Assembly: GCA_020217265.1 (NCBI GenBank)
Contig: JAIWOS010000174.1
Coordinates: 1 to 16,259, forward strand
Origin: Thiobacillus sp.
GTDB taxonomy: Bacteria; Pseudomonadota; Gammaproteobacteria; Burkholderiales; Thiobacillaceae
Direction of reading: 5' to 3'
Length of the DNA: 16,259 nt
Both the position numbers and the translations under genes were made by a program. Below the pieces are notes generated by a model. It saw nothing but the letters and a program-made list of their open reading frames with translations, was not told the DNA's origin and searched no databases. How positions within the stretch are numbered: the first letter of the stretch is position 1; every line of letters begins with the position of its first letter. Positions 1-8,731 of this stretch are shown here, piece by piece.

Positions 1-14
1 ATGCGCCCCGCATT

Positions 15-91
15 AGGCGCGTAGCTCAGCTGGTTAGAGCACCACCTTGACATGGTGGGGGTCGTTGGTTCGAGTCCAATCGCGCCTACCA
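15..91 (+). tRNA. tRNA-Val (anticodon GAC)
   Basis: A 77-base cloverleaf can be folded by eye. The 7-bp acceptor stem pairs 15-21 with 81-87, followed by discriminator A88 and an encoded CCA at 89-91. The anticodon stem pairs 42-46 (CCACC) with 54-58 (GGTGG), enclosing the loop TTGACAT. The anticodon GAC at 49-51 reads valine GUC codons and, by wobble, GUU. The T-arm contains GGTTCGAGTCC. It lies 186 bases upstream of thrS on the same strand. Its promoter lies off the window or in the first 14 bases, where nothing convincing is seen. Confidence 0.97.
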
Positions 92-199
92 ACACATTCA
101 TCGGGTCGGGATGACCTCTGGGGGTTGCGAAATGTCACCGCGAACTTGCATGGTGCTGGCCGGATTGAACCGGCCTGGATAAATACCGGCGCATTGCTG

Positions 200-229
200 T
201 TCGCAGTTGTTCCTGCATCCCTCTGTAAT
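200..229 (+). promoter_or_regulatory. candidate thrS promoter (-35 TTCGCA, -10 TGTAAT)
   Basis: TTCGCA at 200-205 is separated by 18 bases from TGTAAT at 224-229, giving 4/6 and 5/6 matches to sigma-70 consensus. Transcription would begin near 236, inside the 5' arm of the terminator hairpin at 232-258. Such a transcript would lack the A tract of the stem and might escape termination, while read-through from the upstream tRNA would be stopped. This is inference from motif position only. Confidence 0.35.
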
Positions 230-231
230 TC

Positions 232-258
232 AAAAGCGCGGCCGGTCCGCGCTTTTTT
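232..258 (+). terminator. intrinsic terminator immediately upstream of thrS
   Basis: A perfect 10-bp stem pairs AAAAGCGCGG (232-241) with CCGCGCTTTT (247-256) around the loop CCGGT, and T continues to 258. It lies only 19 bases before the thrS start codon. It is well placed to end the tRNA-Val transcript. Because no promoter fits between it and thrS, it must either be read through, bypassed by a promoter overlapping its left arm, or act as an attenuator. Confidence 0.8.
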
Positions 259-277
259 CATGTCCGGAGTCTGAAAC

Positions 278-2188
278 ATGGTCAACGTCACGCTTCCCGA
301 TGGTTCGGTCCGCCAGTTCGAATCGGCGGTCACGGTTGCCGAGGTGGCCGCCAGCATCGGCGCGGGCCTCGCCAAGGCCGCGCTCGCCGGCAAGGTGGAC
401 GGCCGGCTGGTCGATACCAGCTACCGCATCGAACGCGACGCCACGCTCGCCATCGTCACCGCCAAGGATGCCGAGGCGCTCGACCTCATTCGCCACGACG
501 CCGCGCACGTGATGGCGCAGGCGGTGCAAGAGCTGTATCCGGGCACGCAGGTGACCATCGGTCCGTCGATCGAGGACGGCTTCTATTACGACTTCGCGCG
601 CGACACGCCCTTCACGCCGGAAGACCTGGTCGCCATCGAAAAGCGCATGGAAGAGATCGTCAAGCGCGATCTGCCAATCAAGCGCGAGGTGTGGGAGCGC
701 GAAGAAGCCAAGAAAGTGTTCGCCGATCTGGGCGAAAGCTACAAGGTGCAGATCATCGACGAGGTCATTCCCGCAGGCGAGGAACTCACGATCTACCGGC
801 AGGGCGACTGGTTCGACGTCTGCCGCGGCCCGCACCTGCCGTCCACCGGCAAGCTGCCGCGCGCGTTCAAACTGATGAAGCTGGCCGGGGCCTACTGGCG
901 CGGCGACTCGAAGAACCCGATGCTGCAGCGCATCTACGGCACGGCGTGGGCGAAAAAGGAAGATCTCGACGCCTACCTGCACCGCCTCGAAGAAGCCGAG
1001 AAGCGTGATCATCGCAAGCTCGCGAAGCAACTCGATCTCCTGCACATGCAGGACGAGGCGCCGGGCATGGTGTTCTGGCATCCCAAGGGCTGGGTGATCT
1101 GGCAGCAGATCGAACAGTACATGCGGCAGAAGTTCGTGGAATACGGCTACCAGGAGGTGAGGACGCCCGCGGTCATGGATCGCACCTTGTGGGAAAAATC
1201 CGGCCACTGGGAAAACTACCGCGACAACATGTTCACCACCGCGTCGGAAAACCGCGATTACGCAGTCAAGCCCATGAACTGTCCGGGGCATGTGCAGATC
1301 TTCAACTCGGGCCTGCACTCCTACCGCGACCTGCCGCTCAGGCTCGCCGAGTTCGGCTCCTGTCACCGCAACGAACCCTCGGGCGCGCTGCACGGCATCA
1401 TGCGCGTGCGCGGCTTCACGCAGGACGACGCGCACATCTTTTGCACCGAGGAACAGGTCGAGCAGGAAGTCGCCGATTTCATCGTCATGCTGCAGAAGGT
1501 CTACGCCGACTTCGGTTTCAATGACGTGCTGGTGAAGCTGTCGACGCGCCCGGAGAAGCGCGTCGGCTCGGACGAAAGCTGGGACCGCGCCGAAGCCGCG
1601 CTGGCTGCCGCGCTGGAAAAGAACGGCCTGGCGTTCGATCTGCAGCCCGGCGAAGGCGCGTTCTACGGCCCCAAGATCGAATTCACGCTGAAGGACACGC
1701 TGGGGCGCCTGTGGCAGTGCGGCACCATCCAGCTCGACTTCAACCTGCCGGTGCGGCTGGGCGCCGAGTACGTCGCCGAAGACAACAGCCGCAAGATTCC
1801 GGTGATGCTGCACCGCGCCATCCTCGGTTCGATGGAACGCTTCATCGGCATCCTCATCGAGCACCACGCCGGCAATTTTCCGCTGTGGCTGGCGCCGGTG
1901 CAGGCGATGGTGCTCAACATCAGCGACCGGCAGGCCGAATTTGCGGAAAAAGTCACGGCCCGGCTGCGCGAGGCGGGCATCCGCGCAGCTTCCGACTTGA
2001 GCAATAATAAAATTACCTATAAAATTCGAGAACATAGCTTGCAAAAGCTGCCTTACCTGCTGGTGGTTGGCGACAAGGAAATGGAAGCCGGCGCGGTTTC
2101 CGTCCGCGCCCGCGGCAATCAGGATCTGGGGCAGCTGGGTTTGGATGACTTCATCGCGCGTTTGGAAAACGAAATTCAGGCGCGCTAG
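278..2188 (+). CDS. thrS: threonine--tRNA ligase
   Basis: Cytoplasmic class II synthetase that charges tRNA-Thr. The 636 residues match the usual bacterial length (about 640). The order is an N-terminal TGS domain (about 1-62), an editing domain with HDAAH (H73 and H77) and a VCRGPHLP segment, then the catalytic core. Core marks are motif 2 ([11 protein letters not shown]), the zinc ligands C335 (MNCPGH), H386 (DDAHIF) and H512 (MLHRA), and motif 3 ([10 protein letters not shown]). A C-terminal anticodon-binding domain follows. The ATG at 278 is preceded by GGAG at 266-269. The editing residues are intact, so mischarged Ser-tRNA-Thr should be cleared. Codons at about 2000-2040 are unusually AT-rich, probably because a promoter for infC lies there. 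The gene opens the conserved thrS-infC-rpmI-rplT-pheST run. Confidence 0.98.
   Translation: MVNVTLPDGSVRQFESAVTVAEVAASIGAGLAKAALAGKVDGRLVDTSYRIERDATLAIVTAKDAEALDLIRHDAAHVMAQAVQELYPGTQVTIGPSIEDGFYYDFARDTPFTPEDLVAIEKRMEEIVKRDLPIKREVWEREEAKKVFADLGESYKVQIIDEVIPAGEELTIYRQGDWFDVCRGPHLPSTGKLPRAFKLMKLAGAYWRGDSKNPMLQRIYGTAWAKKEDLDAYLHRLEEAEKRDHRKLAKQLDLLHMQDEAPGMVFWHPKGWVIWQQIEQYMRQKFVEYGYQEVRTPAVMDRTLWEKSGHWENYRDNMFTTASENRDYAVKPMNCPGHVQIFNSGLHSYRDLPLRLAEFGSCHRNEPSGALHGIMRVRGFTQDDAHIFCTEEQVEQEVADFIVMLQKVYADFGFNDVLVKLSTRPEKRVGSDESWDRAEAALAAALEKNGLAFDLQPGEGAFYGPKIEFTLKDTLGRLWQCGTIQLDFNLPVRLGAEYVAEDNSRKIPVMLHRAILGSMERFIGILIEHHAGNFPLWLAPVQAMVLNISDRQAEFAEKVTARLREAGIRAASDLSNNKITYKIREHSLQKLPYLLVVGDKEMEAGAVSVRARGNQDLGQLGLDDFIARLENEIQAR
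1997..2025 (+). promoter_or_regulatory. candidate infC-rpmI-rplT promoter inside thrS
   Basis: TTGAGC at 1997-2002 and TAAAAT at 2020-2025 are 17 bases apart (4/6 and 5/6 matches to sigma-70 consensus). An overlapping TATAAA lies at 2018-2023. The stretch is an AT-rich island in an otherwise GC-rich gene. Its codons (AAT, AAA, ATT, TAT) depart from the strong GC3 bias around it. In E. coli a promoter for infC also lies inside thrS, which makes this placement plausible. No SD-linked alternative gene starts here. Confidence 0.5.
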
Positions 2189-2195
2189 TTAAGGC

Positions 2196-2245
2196 GGTCA
2201 AACAAGGCGTCGGGGCGGTGTCCCGCGCCTTGATTGTTTTTGACC
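2196..2245 (+). terminator. hairpin with T-rich tail after thrS (terminator or infC leader)
   Basis: CAAGGCG (2203-2209) pairs with CGCCTTG (2226-2232). Beyond a one-base bulge, CGGG (2211-2214) pairs with CCCG (2222-2225). The tail ATTGTTTTT follows. A second outer pairing, GGTCAAA (2196-2202) with TTTGACC (2239-2245), can close the structure. It could be a partial terminator between thrS and infC or a leader structure upstream of the infC Shine-Dalgarno at 2281. A promoter inside thrS would have to read through it. Confidence 0.55.
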
Positions 2246-2292
2246 GGGTTTGCCCGATGCCTTGCAGCGGGTTTTGATTTGGAGAACAGCTC

Positions 2293-2829
<537 letters not shown>

Positions 2830-2836
2830 TCGATTT

Positions 2837-2927
2837 CAGGGAAGGTGTTTCCCTGCCCGGCGACGGGCGAAAAACACCGCACAAGTGGGGTCGGGTAGGT
2901 GAAGCATTCCGCGTCGCGGGATCACCT
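2837..2927 (+). promoter_or_regulatory. structured rpmI leader, candidate L20 autoregulatory site
   Basis: Three hairpins fill the infC-rpmI gap. The first pairs CAGGGAA (2837-2843) with TTCCCTG (2849-2855) around the loop GGTGT. The second pairs GCCCG (2855-2859) with CGGGC (2864-2868) around a GCGA tetraloop. The third pairs AGGTGA (2897-2902) with TCACCT (2922-2927), with inner stem TTCCGC/GCGGGA. The loop GGTGT at 2844-2848 is complementary to ACACC at 2874-2878, so a pseudoknot, or an alternative 7-bp stem GGTGTTT/AAACACC, can form. In E. coli, L20 represses rpmI-rplT through an RNA pseudoknot, so a similar role here is inferred. Confidence 0.55.
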
Positions 2928-2953
2928 GGCCACATGACATAAAGGAAAGCATC

Positions 2954-3151
2954 ATGCCCAAGATGAAAAGCAAGAGCGGTGCCGCCAAGCGGTTCCGCGC
3001 CCTTGGCGGCGGCGGCTTCAAGCGCTCGCACGCCTTCATGCGCCACATCCTCACCAAGAAGAGCACCAAGCGCAAGCGCCAGCTGCGCGGGATGGAAACC
3101 GTCAACGCCAGCAACCACAAGGCGGTTGCGCGGATGTTGCCCTACGCATAA
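2954..3151 (+). CDS. rpmI: 50S ribosomal protein L35
   Basis: Small, very basic protein of the large ribosomal subunit, 65 residues, the normal length. It begins [14 protein letters not shown] and contains the family's [16 protein letters not shown] stretch, ending MLPYA. The ATG at 2954 follows AAAGGAAAG at 2941-2949. The gene sits between infC and rplT as in most bacteria. Its stop (3149-3151) abuts the rplT Shine-Dalgarno, so the two are probably co-transcribed and translationally coupled. The leader ahead of it is highly structured and is the likely target of L20 feedback. Confidence 0.97.
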   Translation: MPKMKSKSGAAKRFRALGGGGFKRSHAFMRHILTKKSTKRKRQLRGMETVNASNHKAVARMLPYA

Positions 3152-3163
3152 AGGAGAGCTCAC

Positions 3164-3523
3164 ATGCCACGCGTCAAACGGGGTGTAACCGCCCGCGCCA
3201 GCCACAAGAAAATCCTCGACGCCGCCAAAGGCTACCGCGGCCGCCGCAAGAACGTCTTCCGCATCGCCAACGAAGCGGTGATGAAGGCAGGCCAGTATGC
3301 CTACCGCGACCGCCGTCAGCGCAAGCGCCAGTTCCGCGCGCTGTGGATTGCCCGTATCAACGCGGCAGCCCGCCAGCACGGCCTGACCTACAGCGTGTTC
3401 ATGAATGGCCTCTCGCGCGCCGAGATCGGCGTCGACCGCAAGGTGCTGTCCGACATCGCGATCTTCGACAAGGACGCCTTTGCCAAGATCGTCGATCAGG
3501 TCAAGGCCAAGCTCGCCGCGTAA
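3164..3523 (+). CDS. rplT: 50S ribosomal protein L20
   Basis: L20 binds 23S rRNA early in large-subunit assembly and, in characterised bacteria, represses its own operon. The 119 residues begin [18 protein letters not shown] and contain [40 protein letters not shown] and the C-terminal [19 protein letters not shown], all typical. The ATG at 3164 is preceded by AAAGGAGAG starting at 3150, overlapping the rpmI stop. A strong terminator lies 20 bases downstream, which closes the infC-rpmI-rplT unit and suggests that pheS has its own promoter or depends on read-through. Confidence 0.97.
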   Translation: MPRVKRGVTARASHKKILDAAKGYRGRRKNVFRIANEAVMKAGQYAYRDRRQRKRQFRALWIARINAAARQHGLTYSVFMNGLSRAEIGVDRKVLSDIAIFDKDAFAKIVDQVKAKLAA

Positions 3524-3542
3524 GCAATACCCAAGCAACAAG

Positions 3543-3565
3543 AAAAGGCCGCAAGGCCTTTTTTT
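3543..3565 (+). terminator. intrinsic terminator after rplT
   Basis: AAAAGGCC (3543-3550) pairs with GGCCTTTT (3555-3562) around a GCAA tetraloop, followed by T to 3565. The stem is perfect, has a GNRA loop and ends in a seven-T run (3559-3565), so this is a textbook Rho-independent terminator for the infC-rpmI-rplT transcript. Confidence 0.92.
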
Positions 3566-3580
3566 GTTGGTGAGGCTTGA

Positions 3581-4693
<1,113 letters not shown>

Positions 4694-4709
4694 GCAAGGC
4701 GCACCCATC

Positions 4710-7055
4710 ATGCAATTCTCCGAAGCCTGGCTGCGTACCCTGGTCAATCCCGCGCTCGACACGCAGGCACTTGCGCACGCCCTCACCATGGCGGGGCTGG
4801 AAGTCGAGGCGCTCGAACCGGCTGCGCCCGCGTTTTCCCATGTCGTCGTCGCAGAGATTCTTTCGGCGGAAAAGCACCCCGACGCCGATCGCCTGCGGGT
4901 GTGTCAGGTCGATGTCGGCGAAGCCAGCCCCGTCACCATCGTCTGCGGCGCGCCCAACGCGGCCACCGGCCTCAAGGTGCCGTGCGCCCGCCCGGGCGCC
5001 AAGCTGCCCGGCATCGAAATCAAGGTGGCCAAGGTGCGTGGCGTCGAGTCCTTCGGCATGCTGTGCTCGACGAAGGAACTGGGCCTGGAGGGCAATGCCG
5101 ACGGCCTGATGGTGCTGGCCGACGATGCGCCGGTAGGCGAGGATTTTCGCAGCTATCTCAACCTCGACGATACCCTCGTCACGCTGAAGCTCACCCCCAA
5201 CCGTGCGGACTGCCTTTCGCTCGCGGGTCTGGCGCGCGAGGTTGGCGCCATCACCGGCAGCGAGGTGCGCCTGCCGCATATCGAGCCGGTCGCGCCCACC
5301 ATCGATGACAGCGTCGCGGTCAGCGTGCAGGCGCCCGACGCCTGCCCGCGCTACCTTGCGCGAACCGTGCGCGGCATCGACGCGCAGGCGGCCACGCCGC
5401 GCTGGATGGCCGAGCGCCTCGAACGCAGCGGTATCCGTCCGCTGCTGGCACCAGTCGACATCACCAACTACGTGCTGCTCGAGCTTGGCCAGCCCATGCA
5501 CGCCTTCGCGCTGTCGCGGCTGGCCGGCGGCATCGAGGTGCGCATGGCACGGCCGGGCGAGACGCTCGAACTCCTGAACGGACAGACCGCCGAACTTGCC
5601 CCCGACATGCTGGTGATCGCCGACGCCAACGGCCCGGTCGCGCTTGCCGGCATCATGGGTGGGCAACCGACCAGCGTGGAGAAATTCACCGTCGACGTGC
5701 TGCTCGAAGCCGCCTTCTTCGCGCCCGCCGCCATCGCGGGCCGTGCACGCCGGCTCGGGCTTTCCACCGACTCGTCGCACCGCTTCGAGCGCGGCGTCGA
5801 TTTTGCGGCGGTGCGTCAGGCCATGGAGCGCGCCACCCGGCTGCTGATCGACATCTGCGGTGGTCAGCCCGGCCCGGTCGTCGAAGTCGCCGCGCAGTTG
5901 CCGCGGCGCGATCCCATCGTGCTGCGGCTGCCGCGCCTGGCACGCGTCGCCGGCATTGCGCTCGACGCCGACCAGGTCGCGCGCGGCTTCAATGCGCTCG
6001 GCGCAGCGTGCGAACGCCGCGACGACACGCTCGTTGTGACCCCGCCCAGCTTTCGTTTCGACCTCGCCATCGAGGAAGACCTGATCGAGGAAGCCGTCCG
6101 ACTGCATGGCTACGATGCCATTCCCGCGCAGCCGCCGGCGGCGCCCTCGCGCATGCTGCCACAGGATGAAACGCGGGTGGCCGACGATGCCCTGCGACAG
6201 ATGCTGGTGGGCCTCGACTACCAGGAAGTCATCACCTACAGCTTCGTCGACCCGGCCTGGGAAGCCGCGCTCGATGCCACGGCGCGACCGCTGTCGCTGG
6301 CCAACCCCCTGGCCAGCCAACTCTCGGCGATGCGCACCACGCTGTGGGGCGGGCTCATCGAAACCCTGCGCCACAATCTCAACCGCCAGCAGGAGCGCGT
6401 GCGCATTTTCGAACTCGGGCGGGTGTACGCCTCGCTCGACGAGCAGCCGATGAAACTGGGCGGCCTGGCTTACGGCGCCGTCGTGCCCGAGCAATGGGGG
6501 ACAGCGTCGCGCCGCGTCGACTTCTTCGACGTGAAGGGCGACCTCGAGCGTCTGTGCGGGCAGGCGCTCGACGCGCGCCGCGGCACGCACCCTGCGCTGC
6601 ATCCGGGCCAGAGTGCCGAAATCTGGGCCGACGGCCGGCCGGCGGGCTGGCTGGGCACCCTGCATCCGCGTCTCGTGCAAGCTTATGACCTGGTGTCGCC
6701 GCCCGTGCTGTTCGAACTCGATGCGCGGGCATTGGTCTGGCGCGCGCTGCCGCGCCATGCCGGGCTTTCGCGTTTCCCCCAGGTCAGGCGCGACCTTGCG
6801 TTCGTGCTGGACGCGCATACGCCAGCGGGCGAGCTGGTCGGCGCCCTGCGCGCAGCCGCTCCCCAATCCGTCCGCGAGATCGCGGTGTTCGACGAATACC
6901 GCGGGAAAGGCGTGCCAGAAAACCAAAAAAGCCTTGCAATACGAGTAGTTATGCAAGATACTGAACGCACCTTGACGGATCAGGAAGTGGAAGACACCGT
7001 ACACAAACTGGTCGATGCCGCCTTGCGGCAATGTAACGCGGCGTTGCGTGCCTGA
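4710..7055 (+). CDS. pheT: phenylalanine--tRNA ligase beta subunit
   Basis: Structural, editing and tRNA-binding subunit of PheRS, 781 residues. The ATG at 4710 (MQFSEAWLRTLVNP, the family's standard opening) is preceded by AAGG at about 4695. The reading frame extends upstream into pheS, but that part is not conserved. Approximate order: EMAP-like tRNA-binding domain (39-150, with HPDADRLRVCQVDVG and VCGAPN), B3/B4 editing domain (205-390), B5 domain (395-470), the core-like region, and a C-terminal ferredoxin-fold anticodon-binding domain (LSRFPQVRRDLAFVLD onward, about 688-781). AT-rich codons near the 3' end (about 6915-6965) stand out and may hide a promoter for ihfA. Confidence 0.97.
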   Translation: MQFSEAWLRTLVNPALDTQALAHALTMAGLEVEALEPAAPAFSHVVVAEILSAEKHPDADRLRVCQVDVGEASPVTIVCGAPNAATGLKVPCARPGAKLPGIEIKVAKVRGVESFGMLCSTKELGLEGNADGLMVLADDAPVGEDFRSYLNLDDTLVTLKLTPNRADCLSLAGLAREVGAITGSEVRLPHIEPVAPTIDDSVAVSVQAPDACPRYLARTVRGIDAQAATPRWMAERLERSGIRPLLAPVDITNYVLLELGQPMHAFALSRLAGGIEVRMARPGETLELLNGQTAELAPDMLVIADANGPVALAGIMGGQPTSVEKFTVDVLLEAAFFAPAAIAGRARRLGLSTDSSHRFERGVDFAAVRQAMERATRLLIDICGGQPGPVVEVAAQLPRRDPIVLRLPRLARVAGIALDADQVARGFNALGAACERRDDTLVVTPPSFRFDLAIEEDLIEEAVRLHGYDAIPAQPPAAPSRMLPQDETRVADDALRQMLVGLDYQEVITYSFVDPAWEAALDATARPLSLANPLASQLSAMRTTLWGGLIETLRHNLNRQQERVRIFELGRVYASLDEQPMKLGGLAYGAVVPEQWGTASRRVDFFDVKGDLERLCGQALDARRGTHPALHPGQSAEIWADGRPAGWLGTLHPRLVQAYDLVSPPVLFELDARALVWRALPRHAGLSRFPQVRRDLAFVLDAHTPAGELVGALRAAAPQSVREIAVFDEYRGKGVPENQKSLAIRVVMQDTERTLTDQEVEDTVHKLVDAALRQCNAALRA
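6934..6962 (+). promoter_or_regulatory. candidate ihfA promoter inside the 3' end of pheT
   Basis: TTGCAA (6934-6939) and GATACT (6957-6962) are 17 bases apart, each a 4/6 match to consensus. They sit in an AT-rich patch with atypical codons (ATA, GTA, GTT, GAT, ACT) inside GC-rich pheT. In E. coli an ihfA promoter also lies within pheT. A further -10-like GATAAT lies at 7087-7092 without a good -35. Confidence 0.38.
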
Positions 7056-7142
7056 CGACAACAATCAAGCGGGCGCGCTCCATTCCGATAATGCTCGTCG
7101 CGCCCAACGCGAGTTTTCACCTTCCATCCTAGCCACACGTCC

Positions 7143-7454
7143 ATGACCACCCTGACCAAAGCTGATCTGGCCGAACTGCTGTTCGAAAAAGTGGGTTTGA
7201 ACAAGCGCGAAGCGAAAGACGTCGTCGAGTCCTTTTTCGACGAGATTCGCCTTGCGCTGGAAAAGGGCGACATCGTCAAGCTGTCCGGGTTCGGCAACTT
7301 CCAGTGCCGCGAAAAACCCCAGCGCCCCGGTCGCAATCCCAAGACCGGCGAGGAAATGCCCATTTCCGCCCGTCGCGTGGTGACTTTCCACGCCAGCCAG
7401 AAACTGAAGTCGCAAGTCGAAGGCGCGCAAATTGGAACGCCCAGCGCGGAGTGA
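7143..7454 (+). CDS. ihfA: integration host factor subunit alpha
   Basis: IHF is a heterodimeric DNA-bending protein of the HU/IHF family, used in recombination, replication and sigma-54 promoters. The 103 residues show the family features: [25 protein letters not shown], the [21 protein letters not shown] core and the beta-arm [11 protein letters not shown], whose P66 corresponds to the intercalating proline. The alpha assignment rests on position after pheT and on the [25 protein letters not shown] type of sequence. The ATG at 7143 has no evident Shine-Dalgarno. Its 3' end overlaps the next gene by 23 bases. Confidence 0.95.
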   Translation: MTTLTKADLAELLFEKVGLNKREAKDVVESFFDEIRLALEKGDIVKLSGFGNFQCREKPQRPGRNPKTGEEMPISARRVVTFHASQKLKSQVEGAQIGTPSAE

Positions 7455-7800
7455 ACTGCCGCCCATTCCGGCCAAACGCTATTTCACCATCGGTGAAGTG
7501 TCCGAACTGTGCGCGGTCAAGGCGCACGTGCTGCGCTACTGGGAACAAGAATTCACCCAGCTCCGCCCGGTGAAGCGACGCGGCAACCGCCGCTACTACC
7601 AGCACCATGAAGTCCTGCTCATCCGCCGCATACGCGAACTGCTGTACGAAGAAGGCTTCACCATCAGTGGCGCGCGCCAGCGCCTGGAACTCGACGCAGG
7701 AAATCCGCCCGAAGCCGCTACGCCAGCGCCCGCCACTGCCCCGGTCCAGCTCGACAAGCTGCGTGCCGAAATCGCCGCTATCCTCAAAATATTGGGCTGA
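7432..7800 (+). CDS. short MerR-family transcriptional regulator
   Basis: A 122-residue regulator with a MerR winged helix-turn-helix: [25 protein letters not shown] (about 17-42), then a wing rich in basic and aromatic residues ([25 protein letters not shown]). A short proline/alanine-rich linker and terminal helix follow. There are no metal-binding cysteines or effector domain, so its signal is unknown. Related genes follow ihfA in many beta- and gammaproteobacteria. The start chosen is TTG at 7432: AAGG at 7420-7423 is well spaced, and no ATG precedes the domain. The 23-base overlap with ihfA implies coupled translation. The target is unknown. Confidence 0.9.
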   Translation: MERPARSELPPIPAKRYFTIGEVSELCAVKAHVLRYWEQEFTQLRPVKRRGNRRYYQHHEVLLIRRIRELLYEEGFTISGARQRLELDAGNPPEAATPAPATAPVQLDKLRAEIAAILKILG

Positions 7801-7826
7801 CGGGCTTCCGCCGGGCAGGCCACCTC

Positions 7827-7835
7827 TGATAGAAT
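7827..7835 (+). promoter_or_regulatory. extended -10 promoter candidate for tRNA-Pro
   Basis: TGATAGAAT at 7827-7835 is an extended -10 (TG, one base, TAGAAT), placing the start near 7842, six bases before the mature tRNA. The -35 is poor (TTCCGC at 7806-7811). The extended TG may compensate. Confidence 0.42.
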
Positions 7836-7847
7836 CTTGGGCTTCGT

Positions 7848-7924
7848 CGGGGCGTAGCGCAGCCTGGTAGCGCACCTGCATGGGGTGCAGGGGGTCGGAA
7901 GTTCGAATCTTCTCGCCCCGACCA
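7848..7924 (+). tRNA. tRNA-Pro (anticodon GGG)
   Basis: A 77-base cloverleaf. The acceptor stem CGGGGCG (7848-7854) pairs with CGCCCCG (7914-7920), followed by A7921 and an encoded CCA. The anticodon stem CCTGC (7875-7879) pairs with GCAGG (7887-7891), and the loop ATGGGGT holds the anticodon GGG at 7882-7884. The T-arm has AGTTCGAATCT. It starts 47 bases after the MerR-like gene and is followed by an intrinsic terminator. Confidence 0.97.
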
Positions 7925-7941
7925 ACACAATCAGGGGAACA

Positions 7942-7966
7942 GGGTCGGTCATGCCGGCCCTTTTTC
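7942..7966 (+). terminator. intrinsic terminator after tRNA-Pro
   Basis: GGGTCGG (7942-7948) pairs with CCGGCCC (7954-7960), with one G-T wobble, around the loop TCATG, followed by TTTTTC. It closes the tRNA-Pro transcript 18 bases after the CCA. Confidence 0.82.
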
Positions 7967-8071
7967 TTTGGCGCCGCCGTAACCCTGCTGCCAGCGCGGC
8001 ATCTGTCATGCAGGCGCAGCACGGCGGCACTACGATGGACCGTCCGCAAACCCAATGATGGAGAGATAGAC

Positions 8072-8656
8072 ATGGAACACACCCTGCCCGCATTGCCCTA
8101 CGCCATGGATGCGCTCGCCCCGCACATGTCCAAGGAAACCTTCGAATACCATTACGGCAAGCACCATCAGGCCTACGTCACCAACCTCAACAATCTCATC
8201 AAGGGTACCGACTTCGAGAACAAGTCGCTCGAAGACATCGTGAAAACCGCCCCCGCCGGTGGCATCTACAACAACGCCGCCCAGGTGTGGAACCACAGCT
8301 TCTTCTGGAACTGCATGATGCCCAACGGCGGCGGCGCGCCCGGCGGCGCCCTGGCAGACGCCATCAACAAGAAGTGGGGCAGCCTCGACGAATTCAAGAA
8401 AGCCTTCCAGACCAGCGCCGTCGGCAACTTCGGCAGCGGCTGGACCTGGCTGGTGAAAAAGGCCGACGGGTCGGTCGACATCGTCAACATGGGCGCCGCC
8501 GGCACGCCGCTCACCACCGGCGACAAGGCACTGCTGTGCGTGGACGTGTGGGAACACGCCTACTACATCGATTACCGCAACCTGCGTCCCAAGTTCGTCG
8601 AGACCTTCCTCAACAACCTGGTGAACTGGAAGTTTGCCGAGGCGAATTTCGCGTAA
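8072..8656 (+). CDS. sodB: superoxide dismutase, iron type
   Basis: Converts superoxide to hydrogen peroxide and oxygen; cytosolic (no signal peptide seen). The 194 residues match bacterial FeSOD. Metal ligands are H27, H75 (QVWNHSFFW), D158 and H162 (DVWEHAYY), with second-shell Y35 and Q71. The glutamine in the AAQVWNH segment and the GSGWTWLV...GTPLT pattern favour Fe over Mn. The ATG at 8072 follows GGAGAG (about 8060-8065). The longer reading frame upstream runs into tRNA-Pro and is not coding. No clear promoter is visible in the 105 bases after the tRNA terminator. The gene has its own terminator, so it is monocistronic. Confidence 0.96.
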   Translation: MEHTLPALPYAMDALAPHMSKETFEYHYGKHHQAYVTNLNNLIKGTDFENKSLEDIVKTAPAGGIYNNAAQVWNHSFFWNCMMPNGGGAPGGALADAINKKWGSLDEFKKAFQTSAVGNFGSGWTWLVKKADGSVDIVNMGAAGTPLTTGDKALLCVDVWEHAYYIDYRNLRPKFVETFLNNLVNWKFAEANFA

Positions 8657-8682
8657 ACCCGGCACGCTGCCGGACGCGAGCG

Positions 8683-8709
8683 AAAAGGGCTGCCCAGGCA
8701 GCCCTTTTT
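8683..8709 (+). terminator. intrinsic terminator after sodB
   Basis: AAAAGGGCTGC (8683-8693) pairs with GCAGCCCTTTT (8698-8708) around the loop CCAG. The stem is 11 perfect base pairs and the T run reaches 8709. Confidence 0.92.
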
Positions 8710-8731
8710 CATTCCGGCCCGTCAAGAATCC

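Noticed and set aside
230..2044. 604-codon open frame on the minus strand across thrS
   Set aside because: It is antisense to a full-length, well-conserved thrS and reads as low-complexity Arg/His/Val/Leu-rich sequence; long antisense frames are expected in GC-rich genes.
7880..8656. Longer sodB reading frame starting inside tRNA-Pro
   Set aside because: It would cross a tRNA and a terminator; the ATG at 8072 has a good Shine-Dalgarno and matches the family start.
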